Source of the DNA: Pseudorasbora parva
Taxonomy: Eukaryota > Chordata > Actinopteri > Cypriniformes > Gobionidae
Direction of reading: 5' to 3'
DNA: 64,000 nt
Assembly: GCF_024679245.1 (NCBI RefSeq)
Contig: NC_090185.1
Location: 27,964,926-28,028,925 of the forward strand
Shown here: positions 39,257 through 50,974 of the stretch, piece after piece
How positions within the stretch are numbered: the first letter of the stretch is position 1
Layout: each line of letters starts with the position of its first letter
The notes under the pieces: model-generated
The model's input: only the letters and a program-made list of their open reading frames with translations
Databases searched by the model: none
Told to the model about the DNA's origin: nothing
Program-made: the position numbers and the translations under genes

Positions 39257-41165
39257 AAGCCATATTGGAATTCATACCTCCAGCCCACAGAGGGCAATGT
39301 GCTCCATGACTCCTGCAGGCGGGTGCAATGCAGACACTAGAGAGACTCTGGTGGGTTGGGGAACATTTTAATGCATCCCAGCCAAACACTTAAACTGACT
39401 GCCAGTATTTAAACCAGGCGCATTTGCCATGGACATTTTTTTACAGATACAATTTAAGTGCCTTTTATAACCATAAATATCAGACTCTAATGAGAATTTC
39501 TCTCTAAGAAGTGGCCAGACATGAATGAACACAGTGTTGCTAGGCTGGATAACAGGTCGTTTTAGAGGTAGCTCATTTATTGTGTATCTGGCTCTGGAAG
39601 TGGTAGACAGGAGTCAAAAGTTCTTGCCTGGACGCCTGGACTTTTTTTTGTCCAGAAAAAAATTGCACTGATCAGAGACACTGGGACTGTGAGGTGCCTA
39701 AAGAAGCTGAAAGTTACAGCCTCTGAAAAAGATGCTTCAAAACAGGTTTTATACACCATCAAAGCATCCCTCTGTCCCTCTACCCCATTTGTCCTGCACA
39801 GGAGAATTGCTGTGAAAAAAAAAACATAATGAAGAGACATTTTCTTACTTTGTCTAGTTTACGCTGTTTTGTTAAAGTTATGCTGTTATTATATTTTTGT
39901 ATTTTTAAAGGAATATTTCACCAAAAATATAAATTCTTTTATTTTATTTACTCACCCTCATGTCATTCCAAACCTGCATGATCACACAGGTTTTAAAGAC
40001 ATTTGGGTTTATAAATGACAGAATTTACATTTTTGGCTAAACTTATCCTTCAAGCGCCATTTCTGTCCCTTTTTGTGTTTAGTTGTTGTGTTTTTATTGA
40101 CTTTTAAACATGTAGCAAGCATTATTTCTCCTCTCGGAGTGCAACAAGTTAAAATGATTTTACTTCTGAATGAAAACAGACTCATTTTACATGAGTGAAG
40201 TCTCCGTCCTGCAATCTTCTGACAAAGAAACACTTTGCAAGACTATAAACACCCACAGCCATTTTTGACCTCAAACAAATTCCACACATTAACAAACAGA
40301 CTAGTACTATATAAGGAGATGGATAACAAACGCTTTTAACAAAGCTGTTTTTTGACGTGCCAGCTTTCTAAATATGTCCTGTAGTCATAATTCAGACTGG
40401 CCCCAACACATACAAACTAGGGTAAGGCTTTAAAGCCAGGTTTAAACGCAGTTTATTCCGTACGATGGAGTAAACTAGGGCAGATGGCTTTGCTCACTTG
40501 TTGCAACCAGTCTATGAAAATTGTACTATAGTAGAGTGATGGTATCAGGTGGCAATATGATGGTAATTTGATGTAAAGGGTACTAAAACATGTTAGAGTT
40601 AATTTGTTTAGCCAATTTAGCTGCCTCAGCTTTTACCTGAATCTTTAATAACCGTAAGAAATATAAAAATACCTATGTACATAGAGATTGATATTCTCTG
40701 AGAAAGCATAAAAGTGTTCAAGCCAAATGTGTCATTGTGGAATTGCATGTTTATGTGCATTATCAGTGCAGTAAAGTTTTGTTAAGAGAAATGGAGCCAG
40801 TACTGTAATCCAAAGTGACGAAAGGTCAACTGTCAAATCCTCCCCACTCTCTTTTTTAGCCCCGTGCCTCACATGTTTGTGACTGTACGCACTAAGTGCG
40901 CTGAAGATGTCAGCATCTAGCGCATTCAAACATTTTTTTTTTTCAACTGGAAAGAGGAACAGCTTTACACAGCATGAGGGGCTTCAAATATTTGAAACAT
41001 TTTCAAAACTGCTTTCAAGTCCCATGCTTACTTTGGGATGCTTGTTGTTGCTCTCTTTTGTTGTGTGCAAAGCCAAGTCTTCTTTTTTTGGATGTAAAAA
41101 TGTGTACTTTTTGGAAGAAAAATTTGACGTCTGTTCAGAAAATAAAATGGAAAAAACACTCTTCT
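39257..41165 (+). other. vasn: Candidate vasorin 3' UTR
   Basis: This is non-coding sequence after the vasorin stop. A small inverted-repeat element sits inside it (39907-40052). The first well-placed AATAAA is at 41141-41146; another lies at 41489-41494. The true end cannot be read from DNA alone, so the right border is an inference. Confidence 0.4.
39907..40052. mobile_element. 146-bp MITE in the vasorin 3' region
   Basis: It starts AAAGGAATATTTCACCAAAA and ends TTTTTGGCTAAACTTATCCTT, with ACTCACCCTCATGTC inside. It is a minimal copy of the same terminal type, lying about 650 bases after the vasorin stop and so probably inside its 3' UTR. Confidence 0.7.
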
Positions 41166-42784
41166 GTGACTGTTATTCCCTGCTCAAACTGTAAGCCTGT
41201 ATTTGGTAACAACGTGACCACAAAGATCTAACTTTCCTGTGTCTTTAGTTTAAATCTGTGCAAATGTTCTGGAATTACGTACAAAGTGAGTAAAATTAAG
41301 CTACAAAATTCCTTATTTACTTATATAGTGTTCTGTGTTTCTTCATTACATAGTGCTCTAAATATTGAATCTGTTTTTGTACAAGTGAGATGAGTAAATG
41401 CATAAATATTCCACCGCAGGAACTTTCCCCAGGAGCTAGGGGCTTTGTGGTGGTACTCGGTGAGTTTCGACCACAGGGACCTGGGTCTAAATAAAGTTCC
41501 GGGTAAAATTTCCAACTCAAAAATTCCCTGCTCACGAGGGACTACTTTTACAAAGTTCAGAAACTTTTGGGTGTAGAACTTGGGCACTGAACATGCTGAT
41601 TGGTTGAGTTCATGCAGCATTTTGATTGGTTGACTCCACGCATCATTTTATTTCAAACACCATTTTAACCACCGTTGCTACTTTGTACCTCTTTAGATAT
41701 TATTTTTGTTATACTTGAAATATACATTTAACTGTAACTCTTTACATTTTATAAAATGTGGGTAAATGTCATAAAAAAGCAACATTTTCAACAAAAAAGA
41801 CTGTTCGAATCAGATTCCAAAGATGATCAAAACACAGATGGAGCAGATAGAGTCCATCAACACCCCAAAAGCTTCACATTAATTTCCTCTTCATGGTTTT
41901 TTTTGACATGACGTTTGGCAGTTTAAATTTATATGCTGTTTAATGTTTAATGATAGTGTTATTACATTTTCACGAGCAATCACTTGTTTCTGCTTTTTCC
42001 TTACCTGTGTTTTGATCTGGATATTCTGTATTCTTTCAGCAGGTGTGTTAATAGCGCCCCTACCATATAATAATGAAAACATGGTTATTTATTTGAAAAA
42101 GTAACTCAGATATTTTGTAAATTTAAAAGAAATGTGTTACTTTACTAGTTACTTTAAAAAGTAATCTGATTACGTAACTTGCGTTACTTGTAAAGCTTTA
42201 CCCCCAACACTGGTAATAAATGGTATAATGTACAGTTAAGTGGTTTAAATGGCAAAACAAACCCCTTCATGGAACTACAAAACCCCTTTGGTTCACAATG
42301 GGGTCCTAATCATCTCGGGGTTTGTTTTGACATAATGACCGACAAAAGAGGAAAAACAGTGCACCACACAGGCCTCCACGTCTTGTTTTGTTCATTCCTG
42401 AAAATTAAGGAATGGAGAAGTTGAATGAGCAGGAATAGAAAAGCTTCTTCCAGAAATGCATTGTTTGTATGTTGTGGCAGAAGGACATCGTTCCAATTAG
42501 ACTGGGCTAATATGAGGACTTTAGCTCTAACTCCAGAGAAGTAATCAGATCCAAAACCAAGAGTCTGAGATGAAATGAAGACAAAGACAATAATGTTTCT
42601 GGAGCAGAACATGCAGTTCATTCATAGCACATATGTGTGGATGAATGTCACAGAACGCTGAGAAACCGTCCCAATGGACGCAATACAAAATGAGCCTTAA
42701 ATCACTTAAGAACTTAACACAGCAGCACGCCTAATGTGGTTCCCATTATAGAGTGCTCAGTGGGGAAAACGGGAAAAGACGAAG
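41166..42784. repeat. Non-coding; repeat fragments between the convergent gene ends
   Basis: 41400-41640 has features of a fish repeat (TTCCCCAGGAGCTAGGGGC, GCTGATTGGTTGAGTTC). 41930-42075 shares TATGCTGTTTAATGTT, ATTCTGTATT and AATAGCRCCCCTACCAT with 56870-57020, so both are copies of one family. Confidence 0.5.
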
Positions 42785-43045
42785 AGGAATTTTATTTATT
42801 TGAAAAAGCTGGCGTTGATAATACAGGGTCAGGGTTGCAGGGGGTCAAAACGTGGAGGAAGGTAGAAAAAAGGAGGTGGATGGTGTAGGGAGGTATGGGG
42901 AGGTGGGGGATGGCTGAAACTTGAGTTGAGACTGATGGTTGGTTCTGATAATGGCTCAAACGGGCCCCTCGGTCAGCACTCGTACACAGGTCAGCGCTGG
43001 CAGATATACAGCACCACATCAAACTCCTCAATTCTCAGAACAGAC
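42785..43045 (-). CDS. Probable terminal exon of an unidentified minus-strand gene
   Basis: Read on the minus strand, a long pyrimidine tract ends in CAG at 43048-43046, a very good acceptor. The only open frame after it starts with one base completing a split codon and runs 17 sense codons (43044-42994), reading SVLRIEEFDVVLYICQR, to TGA at 42993-42991. About 190 bases later the minus strand carries overlapping AATAAA signals (42800-42791). Acceptor, short coding end, short UTR and poly(A) signal together look like a last exon, convergent with vasorin. I do not recognise the protein. No preceding exon was found in the window, and 17 codons is short enough to be chance. Confidence 0.4.
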
Positions 43046-43049
43046 CTGA

Positions 43050-43724
43050 GGTCGGAGGGGGAAAGAGTGAGGAAGATGAAAACTGCAAATAAAAAAGAGA
43101 ATGAATCAGGTTGCGTGGACCATTAACTGTAAGGACAGATAAGATAAAGTGGACTTAAATGCTAAATTGCCAGTGACTATAGACTCAACAACAGCAGATG
43201 AAAAACAGCTTTAGCAAAGATTTTAGCAAGACTCGCTAGGCTGGTTTAAGTAAGAATTAAAAAAAATTGGAATTGATCCTTTGCTAAGCCTTGCTCCTCT
43301 TGGTTACTGTTACTAACACACTTTATAGAGCATCCTATAGCAAATTAATGGGAAATTTCTGTGAATAGTCGCTACATCCAAAATCAAATACTTCCCTTCT
43401 GTATGCAAAAAATTGTACGCAAAAAGAGTAGTATTTCCGAATACATAGTACTAAAGGGCTATAGTGCATATAGGCTGGTAGGTCACATGATAATAAAAAC
43501 ATGGTGGATGTACTACATCCAAATTTCATTCATACTGCACACATTCATACTATATAGAACACTTATTTAAACTGTTACAAAGTATAAATGAAACCAAATG
43601 TAGTCCCTATTATATATATATAGTGTAAGATTTTAGATAAGTATGATTTTCAGTGTTCATTAGGCCAGGTTACTTTTATTAAGTAAAACCTTTTTAAGTA
43701 AAACATTTACCTTACATGAAACAA

Positions 43725-43809
<85 letters not shown>

Positions 43810-44052
43810 TTTAAATATTGAAGAATATTAAGAAAATATAACAATTTAATTAAATTCAGAATGTTATGAAAAACTATAATGGTAGCCTATATCAATTATA
43901 CTAAAATAAAATAAACACTAAATGAAATGATAAAATATTTTTAGCTACATTTCGCATTTATTTTAGTTTAAGTAATAAATGTTTATTTTTTTTTATAAAG
44001 TAAAATAGCAAAAAAAATATAGACATTAAAAATGACAAAAACAACTAAATTA
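43050..44052. repeat. Non-coding with (TA)n
   Basis: (TA)n at 43729-43805. This is where upstream exons of the minus-strand gene might lie, but I could not identify any. Confidence 0.5.
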
Positions 44053-44107
44053 CACACACACAAACACACACACACACACACGCACTCACACGTACACACA
44101 CACACAA

Positions 44108-44181
<74 letters not shown>
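44053..44181. repeat. Compound (CA)n(TA)n array
   Basis: Imperfect CA repeats switching to TA repeats at about 44137. Confidence 0.9.
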
Positions 44182-44183
<2 letters not shown>

Positions 44184-44406
44184 TATATATATGTATACTT
44201 CATGCCAGGCCAATAGTTGGCGATGTCACTTTGTAAAAAGACACTATGCGCCTAAAACTGGACATGCTAACACATGCACATAACATCAATGTTTACACAA
44301 ATTTGTGTTTTTGGAGTTTACACTGAGACAGTAATGGTATCGTTTTCAAAAACTTACACTTTGAAACATATTTTCAAAAGTTTGCATTTTCAGTCCCCCA
44401 AAACGC

Positions 44407-44603
44407 TAGCCTAAAAAATCTAGACGCACCCTAGCGGCAGCAACTCTCAATAGACTTGCGAGCTGGAAAAAAAAAAAAAATCTGCTCAGGCTAATCACAT
44501 CATGTATAGGAGCAGTGGGCGGGCTTAACAGCAGAGTTGTGTTCTACTTGTAAACAAAGAAGCTGGTGAATGGCGGCCTTTTGAATTGGCATTGGCCCCG
44601 ACT
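44407..44603. mobile_element. Truncated second copy of the 8.49 kb element
   Basis: It shares the left-end segment (AAAAATCTAGACGCACCCTAGCGGCAGCAA-type sequence), the GGGCGGG...CTTAACA block and the TGGCGG block with 8489-8650, with small indels. The right half is missing. Confidence 0.7.
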
Positions 44604-44643
44604 GGGCTATTGGGGGGTTGGTGGTTTCTTCATTTTTTACAGT

Positions 44644-45934
<1,291 letters not shown>

Positions 45935-46235
45935 CAGGTTATGAAAAAATATTAAGGAGCAGAACTGTTTTCAACTTTGAAAATGAATCTTCATATTAGA
46001 ATGATTTTTGAAGGATCATGATCACTGAAGACTGGAGGAATGATACTGAAAATTCAGCTTTGCATCACAGAAATAAATGATCATTTAAATTATAATTAAT
46101 TGAAAACCAATTATTTTAAATTGTAATAATATATAACAATATATTTAAAAAAAAAAATCTGTATTTTTGAAAGAAACTTCTTTCAAAAACATTACAAATA
46201 GTAATGTGTCCAAACTTTTGCCCTTTACTGTGTGT
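45935..46235 (+). mobile_element. Additional copy of the same repeat family, diverged
   Basis: It is colinear with the middle of the fold-back left arm (GAATGATTTTTGAAGGATCATG, then AATTCAGCTTTGCATCACAG) and ends in a CCAAACTTTTGCCCTTTACTG border. It is clearly more diverged than the two arms are from each other. Confidence 0.7.
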
Positions 46236-47031
46236 ATGCATGTAAATATTCTCTCTGAAAGTGTTGTGAAACGTGCAATAAGCAATGCAACATAAAATAA
46301 CGTGCGTGAGTTCCTCCACCTAAAATAACCTGCCATACCTCAAAAAGAATGATTTAGACAAGCTGTTTCAACTAGCAGGGCTTGTGCGCAGCTGTTCTGG
46401 TTATGGATTAAGATAACAAAGGCTAAAAGAGCTTAGTCCAGCAGAGCTTCTCTGAAGAGGACAGGGCTTCAACACTTCAACTTCACTGTCACATCATCCT
46501 TCAGAAATCATCCTGATAAGATTATTTGATTTTATACACACTACTTCATCTCTGCCTGACTGGGATGGTCAAAGACTCTGTAACACACATTACCGCCTCA
46601 GGACTCGTGCCCCCACCTTTGCTACCCACGTCTGACCTTTAACCCCCTGGAATAAGGTGCGCTGCTGAGGCACGTCAGGGACCTTCTCATGCACGCGTGC
46701 ACACAAACGGGGGGATGTGCTGTTTTTAGTCACAAGAGTTCTTGTGGCATGCACCACAAGACTTTCCATGTCTATAGTAGCTCCTCCAGGCCTGTGGGCT
46801 TCTTTATACGAGCTTCAATTTAGCCACAAAATGGCCACCCACAAAATAAACTCCCCTTTATGGGCGCTAGTCATGAGCAATATAACGCAGGTTAAGACAT
46901 GCCCGGGGCCGTGTGCGAGGGGAGGGTGTGGAGCGCTGCTAGTGTCGTGGTATGCCAATGACAAACACTTGCTGACATGCAGATGCCTGCCACATGAGGT
47001 AAACTGCTACCAAATGTATAACAGAACGGAG
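46236..47031. other. Left flank of the DIRS element, no gene seen
   Basis: Unassigned sequence with CATCCTTCAGAAATCATCCTG (about 46494), a fragment of the 44.6-46.2 kb repeat family. A 143-codon frame at 46717-47148 crosses the transposon border and is not a gene. Confidence 0.45.
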
Positions 47032-47212
47032 GTTCCCTTTCGGGGAACTCGAGCTGCGTCGAAACGCTGTGAGAACGCCTCTGCGTTAATGCGTCGTGAA
47101 GCGCCTGTAGAACCATTCCATCGGAAAAAAGATCGATCGTCGGCGTGATGACGTCATCGACCGGAAGCTATAAAACGTCCGTGAAAACAAACAGGAACCA
47201 GCTTCTGAGCCT
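47032..47212 (+). repeat. DIRS left inverted terminal repeat
   Basis: This is near-identical, inverted, to the right terminal repeat from the GCGTCGAAACGCTG segment through the AACAGGAAC segment. The outermost roughly 25 bases differ from the right end and are instead complementary to the left half of the internal complementary region. A TATAAAA at 47169-47175 lies about 165 bases before the likely gag ATG and is a candidate promoter element. Confidence 0.88.
47169..47175 (+). promoter_or_regulatory. Candidate TATA box in DIRS left repeat
   Basis: TATAAAA inside the left terminal repeat, upstream of the gag-like frame. Position and sequence fit a promoter for the genomic RNA. The same sequence occurs inverted in the right repeat. 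No transcript evidence is available. Confidence 0.4.
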
Positions 47213-47339
47213 TCAGCAAGCGATCTGTGTGAACCTGTCTGTCTATTTGGTGTTTTTGTCTGTCTATTGAAAGAGTTTTTCCACCCTTTGTTAAATATTC
47301 CTTATATTTACAAAAAAGAGAAAATAAATAGATAGAGAA

Positions 47340-48816
47340 ATGGCGAGTGAAAGCAGTAACTTTAAGAGGTGTGTTCATCCCTGCCCACGCTACATCACGA
47401 GTGGGGATACACACTCTCTTTGTGTTGCCTGCTTGGGAGCGCAGCATGCCCAGGCAGCCCTCGAAGGCTGCTTGCGAGCACTGTGAGCGTATGCCACTGA
47501 GAACGCTGCGCTCCCGCCGGGCACTCTTCGAGGAGGGTGCCTCGGCTCATGTTCCCCGCGGCTCTGGTCCCGCTGCTGCCGAGGCAGAGCGGAGGCTGCA
47601 GTCGTGGGGTTCACAATTGGATGTTGCAGAGGGGTTTGAGACGGGCGCTGCCTTATCTCTGCCCTCACCTGCTCCATCCAGCGGTTCTTCTCGGGGCTTG
47701 GAAGCACGCATTGCGGTTTCTTCCCCCCCGAGAGAGCCGCCGGTGCTCCAACTATCCAGCTCCGAGGAGGTGGACGTTGAGAGCATCGCGACTGAAGATT
47801 CGCCACTTCAGTCCCCTGCGAGTGAGGAGCTCGTTGAGGTTCTAACGCGAGCCGTGGCCAGATTAAATATTGACTGGCCCGTAGAGAGATCTGAGGCAGG
47901 AAGAAAAAGATCTAGCAAGTTAGATGAAAGATTCCTGCCCGCTCGCGCTTCAGAACCTCAGCGGCGGGGCCTGCCATTCTTCCATGATTTGCACACCGAG
48001 GTGGCAACATCATGGAGGAGACCGGCATCATACCGTGTGTTCAGCCCACAGACTTCGGTCTACAGTAACATCATGGGGCTGAAGCACTACGGTTATGGGG
48101 CGATGCCAAAGGTAGAAGAGACGCTCGCGAGCCATCTCTCGCCTTCCTCGGCATCGTCCCTAAAGGCCCCGACTTTGCCCACCAGACCATTAAAGACAAC
48201 GTCGGCAATGGTGGGCAAAGCGTACTCGGCGGCAGGTCAGGCTGCTGCATGCCTGCATACCATGGCTATAATGCAGGCTTATCAGGCTGACCTGCTCAGG
48301 GACTTAGATGGACGTGATGAAGTGGGGGGTGATGTCATAAATGAGCTAAGAACAGCAGCTGATCTAACTCTCCGGGCCACCAAGGAGACGGCCAGATGTG
48401 TTGGCCGCTCTATGGCAGCATTGGTGGCTACGGAGAGACATTTATGGCTCAACCCCACTGAAATCAAGGAGAGGGAGAAAAGCTTCCTGCTCGACGCGCC
48501 GCTGTCTCCTGGTGGCCTCTTCGGTGACGCAGTACATACTGTCACCGAGAGGTTCCAGGAGTCAAAGAAACAAGCTGCGGCGCTAAAGCAGTTTCTCCCT
48601 CTCCGGGTCCAGGTCCCTGGGGCTGCCGCTGACATCAGGCAGCCCAAGCCGAGTACGAGCTCCGCTCACAGGTCACAACAAAAGCAGAGCGTCGCCGCTC
48701 GAGCTCCCCCTCAGCGCGGGGACGAGGGGCGGCGCTCTCAGGCGAGGCCTTCGAGGGGCAGGGCTGATCTGCGGACAGTCCTGATCGCCAAGAAGGCCTC
48801 GTCGAAGCGTTCCTGA
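47340..48816 (+). pseudogene. DIRS gag-like protein, one frameshift
   Basis: The expected start is ATG at 47340. Its frame has a cysteine-rich N-terminus (CVHPC, then CVAC) but hits a stop at about 47484. The gag body continues in another frame with CEHC and runs open to the stop at 48814-48816. The join lies at about 47468-47476 and needs a single small indel. The body contains the segment around LHTEVATSWRRP and a conserved GYGAMPKVEE region followed by a helix-rich part, as in fish DIRS gag proteins. It would be the structural nucleic-acid-binding protein. I judge this as mutation, although programmed frameshifting cannot be excluded from one copy. Confidence 0.75.
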
Positions 48817-48841
48817 CGCCAGAAGCGTCAGGACGCTGAGG

Positions 48842-50974
48842 GTGGTTCCCCCCATAGGGAAGCGGTGTTTACCCCTGCTAACGGTACCCGCTTCCCTACG
48901 GCACCCTCGGGGGGCCGCGCTGCCAACCCCGCCGCAATGCCGGGGCGCAGTCGGTCTCCGCGGGCCACCCGAGGGTGGTCCGCACCCCCTCCGGGGGGTC
49001 CCCGAGCAGTCAAGTCAGTCGTTCCCTGCCGGTCCGCCGCTTCAGGGCACTGTATTTGCTGCTCAAAATACACCAGAGGCCAGCCTCGAGAGGCTGGTTC
49101 CCTTAGTAGATTTTCTAGACGAATGGAAACGTCTATCAAATATATCTCGTTGGGTCCTGCAGATAGTAGAAAGGGGGTACGCCATTCAATTCAAGAGTCG
49201 GCCACCTCCTTTCTGCGGTGTCCTACCTACAGAGGTGGGCCCGGAGCAGGCTCTGGTAATGGCACAGGAAGTAGAGACACTCCTGCAAAAAGGGGCTATA
49301 GAGAGGGTTTCCCCTCCCAGCAGGGAGTCTGGCTTTTACAGCTGTTACTTCATCGTGCCGAAGAAGGATGGGGGCTTACGCCCGATATTAGATCTGCGGC
49401 TATTGAATCGCTCGGTGGCCAAGCTCAAATTCAAGATGCTTACACTCAGACAGATTGTAGCGCAGGTCAGATCGGAGGATTGGTTTGTCACCATAGACCT
49501 CAAAGATGCGTATTTTCATGTCTCCATCCTTCCACATCACAGGAAGTTCCTGAGGTTTGCCTTCGGGGGAGAGGCATACCAATATCGTGTACTTCCCTTC
49601 GGTCTAGCACTGTCACCCCGCACGTTCACCAAGTGTGTGGATGCAGCTCTGGCGCCGCTGCGTCTACAGGGCATCCGCATACTGAACTATATCGACGACT
49701 GGCTGATTCTAGCGAATACAGAGCAGATGGCGGTTCAGCATCGAGATGCTGTTCTCGCCCATATGTCGAAGCTGGGGTTGAGGCTGAACGCCAAGAAGAG
49801 TGTGCTTTCTCCGGCTCAGAGAACCACTTTTCTAGGTGTGAACTGGGATTCGGTAATTATGCGGGCGCAATTATCGCCAACACGCATAGCATCGATCCTG
49901 GCAGCCGCCAAAGAACAGAAGCTAGGCCGAGCCGTCACTGTGAAACGGTTCCAGAAACTGTTAGGTCTCATGGCAGCAGCGTCCAACGTGATACCTTTTG
50001 GCCTACTGTACATGAGGCCACTGCAGTGGTGGCTCAAAACAAAAGGGTTCTCCCCGAGGGGAAATCCGCTCCGCACGATCAAAGTCACGCGGCGATGCCT
50101 ACGTGCTCTGGTCATGTGGAAAAACCCGGGGTTTTTATCTCAGGGTCCCGTGTTGGGGGCTCATGTTCGTCGCGTAACGCTAACGACAGACGCCTCTCTC
50201 ACGGGCTGGGGGGCGACCATGAGTGGTCGCTCATCCCAGGGTCTATGGCAGGAACATCAGCGGCACTGGCACATAAATCGGCTAGAGATGCTCGCAGTGT
50301 TTCTTGCATTGAAACAGTTCCTGCCCGACCTCAGGGGCCACCATGTACTAGTCAGAACAGACAACACGTCCGTGGTGGCCTATATAAATCACCAGGGGGG
50401 TCTGAGGTCTCGTCCGTTGGACAAATTGGCACATCGGATCCTCCTGTGGGCCCAAGGGAAATTGCTGTCAATCAGGGCAGTATATATCCCGGGGGCCCTG
50501 AATCAGGAAGCAGACAGCCTGTCGAGACAGGGGCCGAGGCCCGGGGACTGGAGACTCCACCCAGAGGTGGTGGAGCTCCTTTGGAAGGTTTATGGGAAGG
50601 CAGAGATAGACCTGTTCGCTTCGGCGGAGAATTCTCACTGCCCGCAGTGGTTTTCTCTGACCCATCCGGCCCCGCTGGGGCTGGATGCCATGGTACAGGA
50701 GTGGCCGAGGCTGCCTCTGTACGCCTTCCCCCCGATTGTCTTGCTTCCAGGAGTTCTGGAGAGGGTACGCCGGGACGGGGCCCAGGTACTTCTAGTGGCT
50801 CCGAACTGGCCGACCCGAGTATGGTTTTCGGACCTAATATCTCTCCTGGTAGGCTCTCCAATGGAGATTCCGATCAGGAGGGATCTACTCTCTCAGGCGG
50901 GCGGGAGATTCCTGCACCCACGCCCGGAGATGTGGAAACTGTGGGCCTGGCCTCTGAGGGGGCTAGGCTCATAG
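48842..50974 (+). CDS. DIRS reverse transcriptase / RNase H / methyltransferase-like
   Basis: An open frame of 710 codons. Roughly residues 80-345 are the reverse transcriptase, with the first catalytic aspartate in FVTIDLKDAY (Asp219) and the YIDD box at 283-286. RNase H follows at about 445-560 (Asp450 in TTDAS, Glu482, Asp507 in RTDNTS, Asp558 in EADSLS). The C-terminal part (about 588-665, DLFAS and LVAPNWPTRVW) resembles the adenine-methyltransferase-like domain found in DIRS elements. The true start is uncertain: the first roughly 75 residues look unlike the family, and ribosomes may enter by an internal or frameshift mechanism. All main catalytic residues are present and I see no stop. 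Confidence 0.9.
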   Translation: MVPPIGKRCLPLLTVPASLRHPRGAALPTPPQCRGAVGLRGPPEGGPHPLRGVPEQSSQSFPAGPPLQGTVFAAQNTPEASLERLVPLVDFLDEWKRLSNISRWVLQIVERGYAIQFKSRPPPFCGVLPTEVGPEQALVMAQEVETLLQKGAIERVSPPSRESGFYSCYFIVPKKDGGLRPILDLRLLNRSVAKLKFKMLTLRQIVAQVRSEDWFVTIDLKDAYFHVSILPHHRKFLRFAFGGEAYQYRVLPFGLALSPRTFTKCVDAALAPLRLQGIRILNYIDDWLILANTEQMAVQHRDAVLAHMSKLGLRLNAKKSVLSPAQRTTFLGVNWDSVIMRAQLSPTRIASILAAAKEQKLGRAVTVKRFQKLLGLMAAASNVIPFGLLYMRPLQWWLKTKGFSPRGNPLRTIKVTRRCLRALVMWKNPGFLSQGPVLGAHVRRVTLTTDASLTGWGATMSGRSSQGLWQEHQRHWHINRLEMLAVFLALKQFLPDLRGHHVLVRTDNTSVVAYINHQGGLRSRPLDKLAHRILLWAQGKLLSIRAVYIPGALNQEADSLSRQGPRPGDWRLHPEVVELLWKVYGKAEIDLFASAENSHCPQWFSLTHPAPLGLDAMVQEWPRLPLYAFPPIVLLPGVLERVRRDGAQVLLVAPNWPTRVWFSDLISLLVGSPMEIPIRRDLLSQAGGRFLHPRPEMWKLWAWPLRGLGS

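Noticed and set aside
38020..39297. Minus-strand frames opposite vasorin
   Set aside because: They are shadows of the vasorin coding sequence, which has a full domain series on the plus strand.
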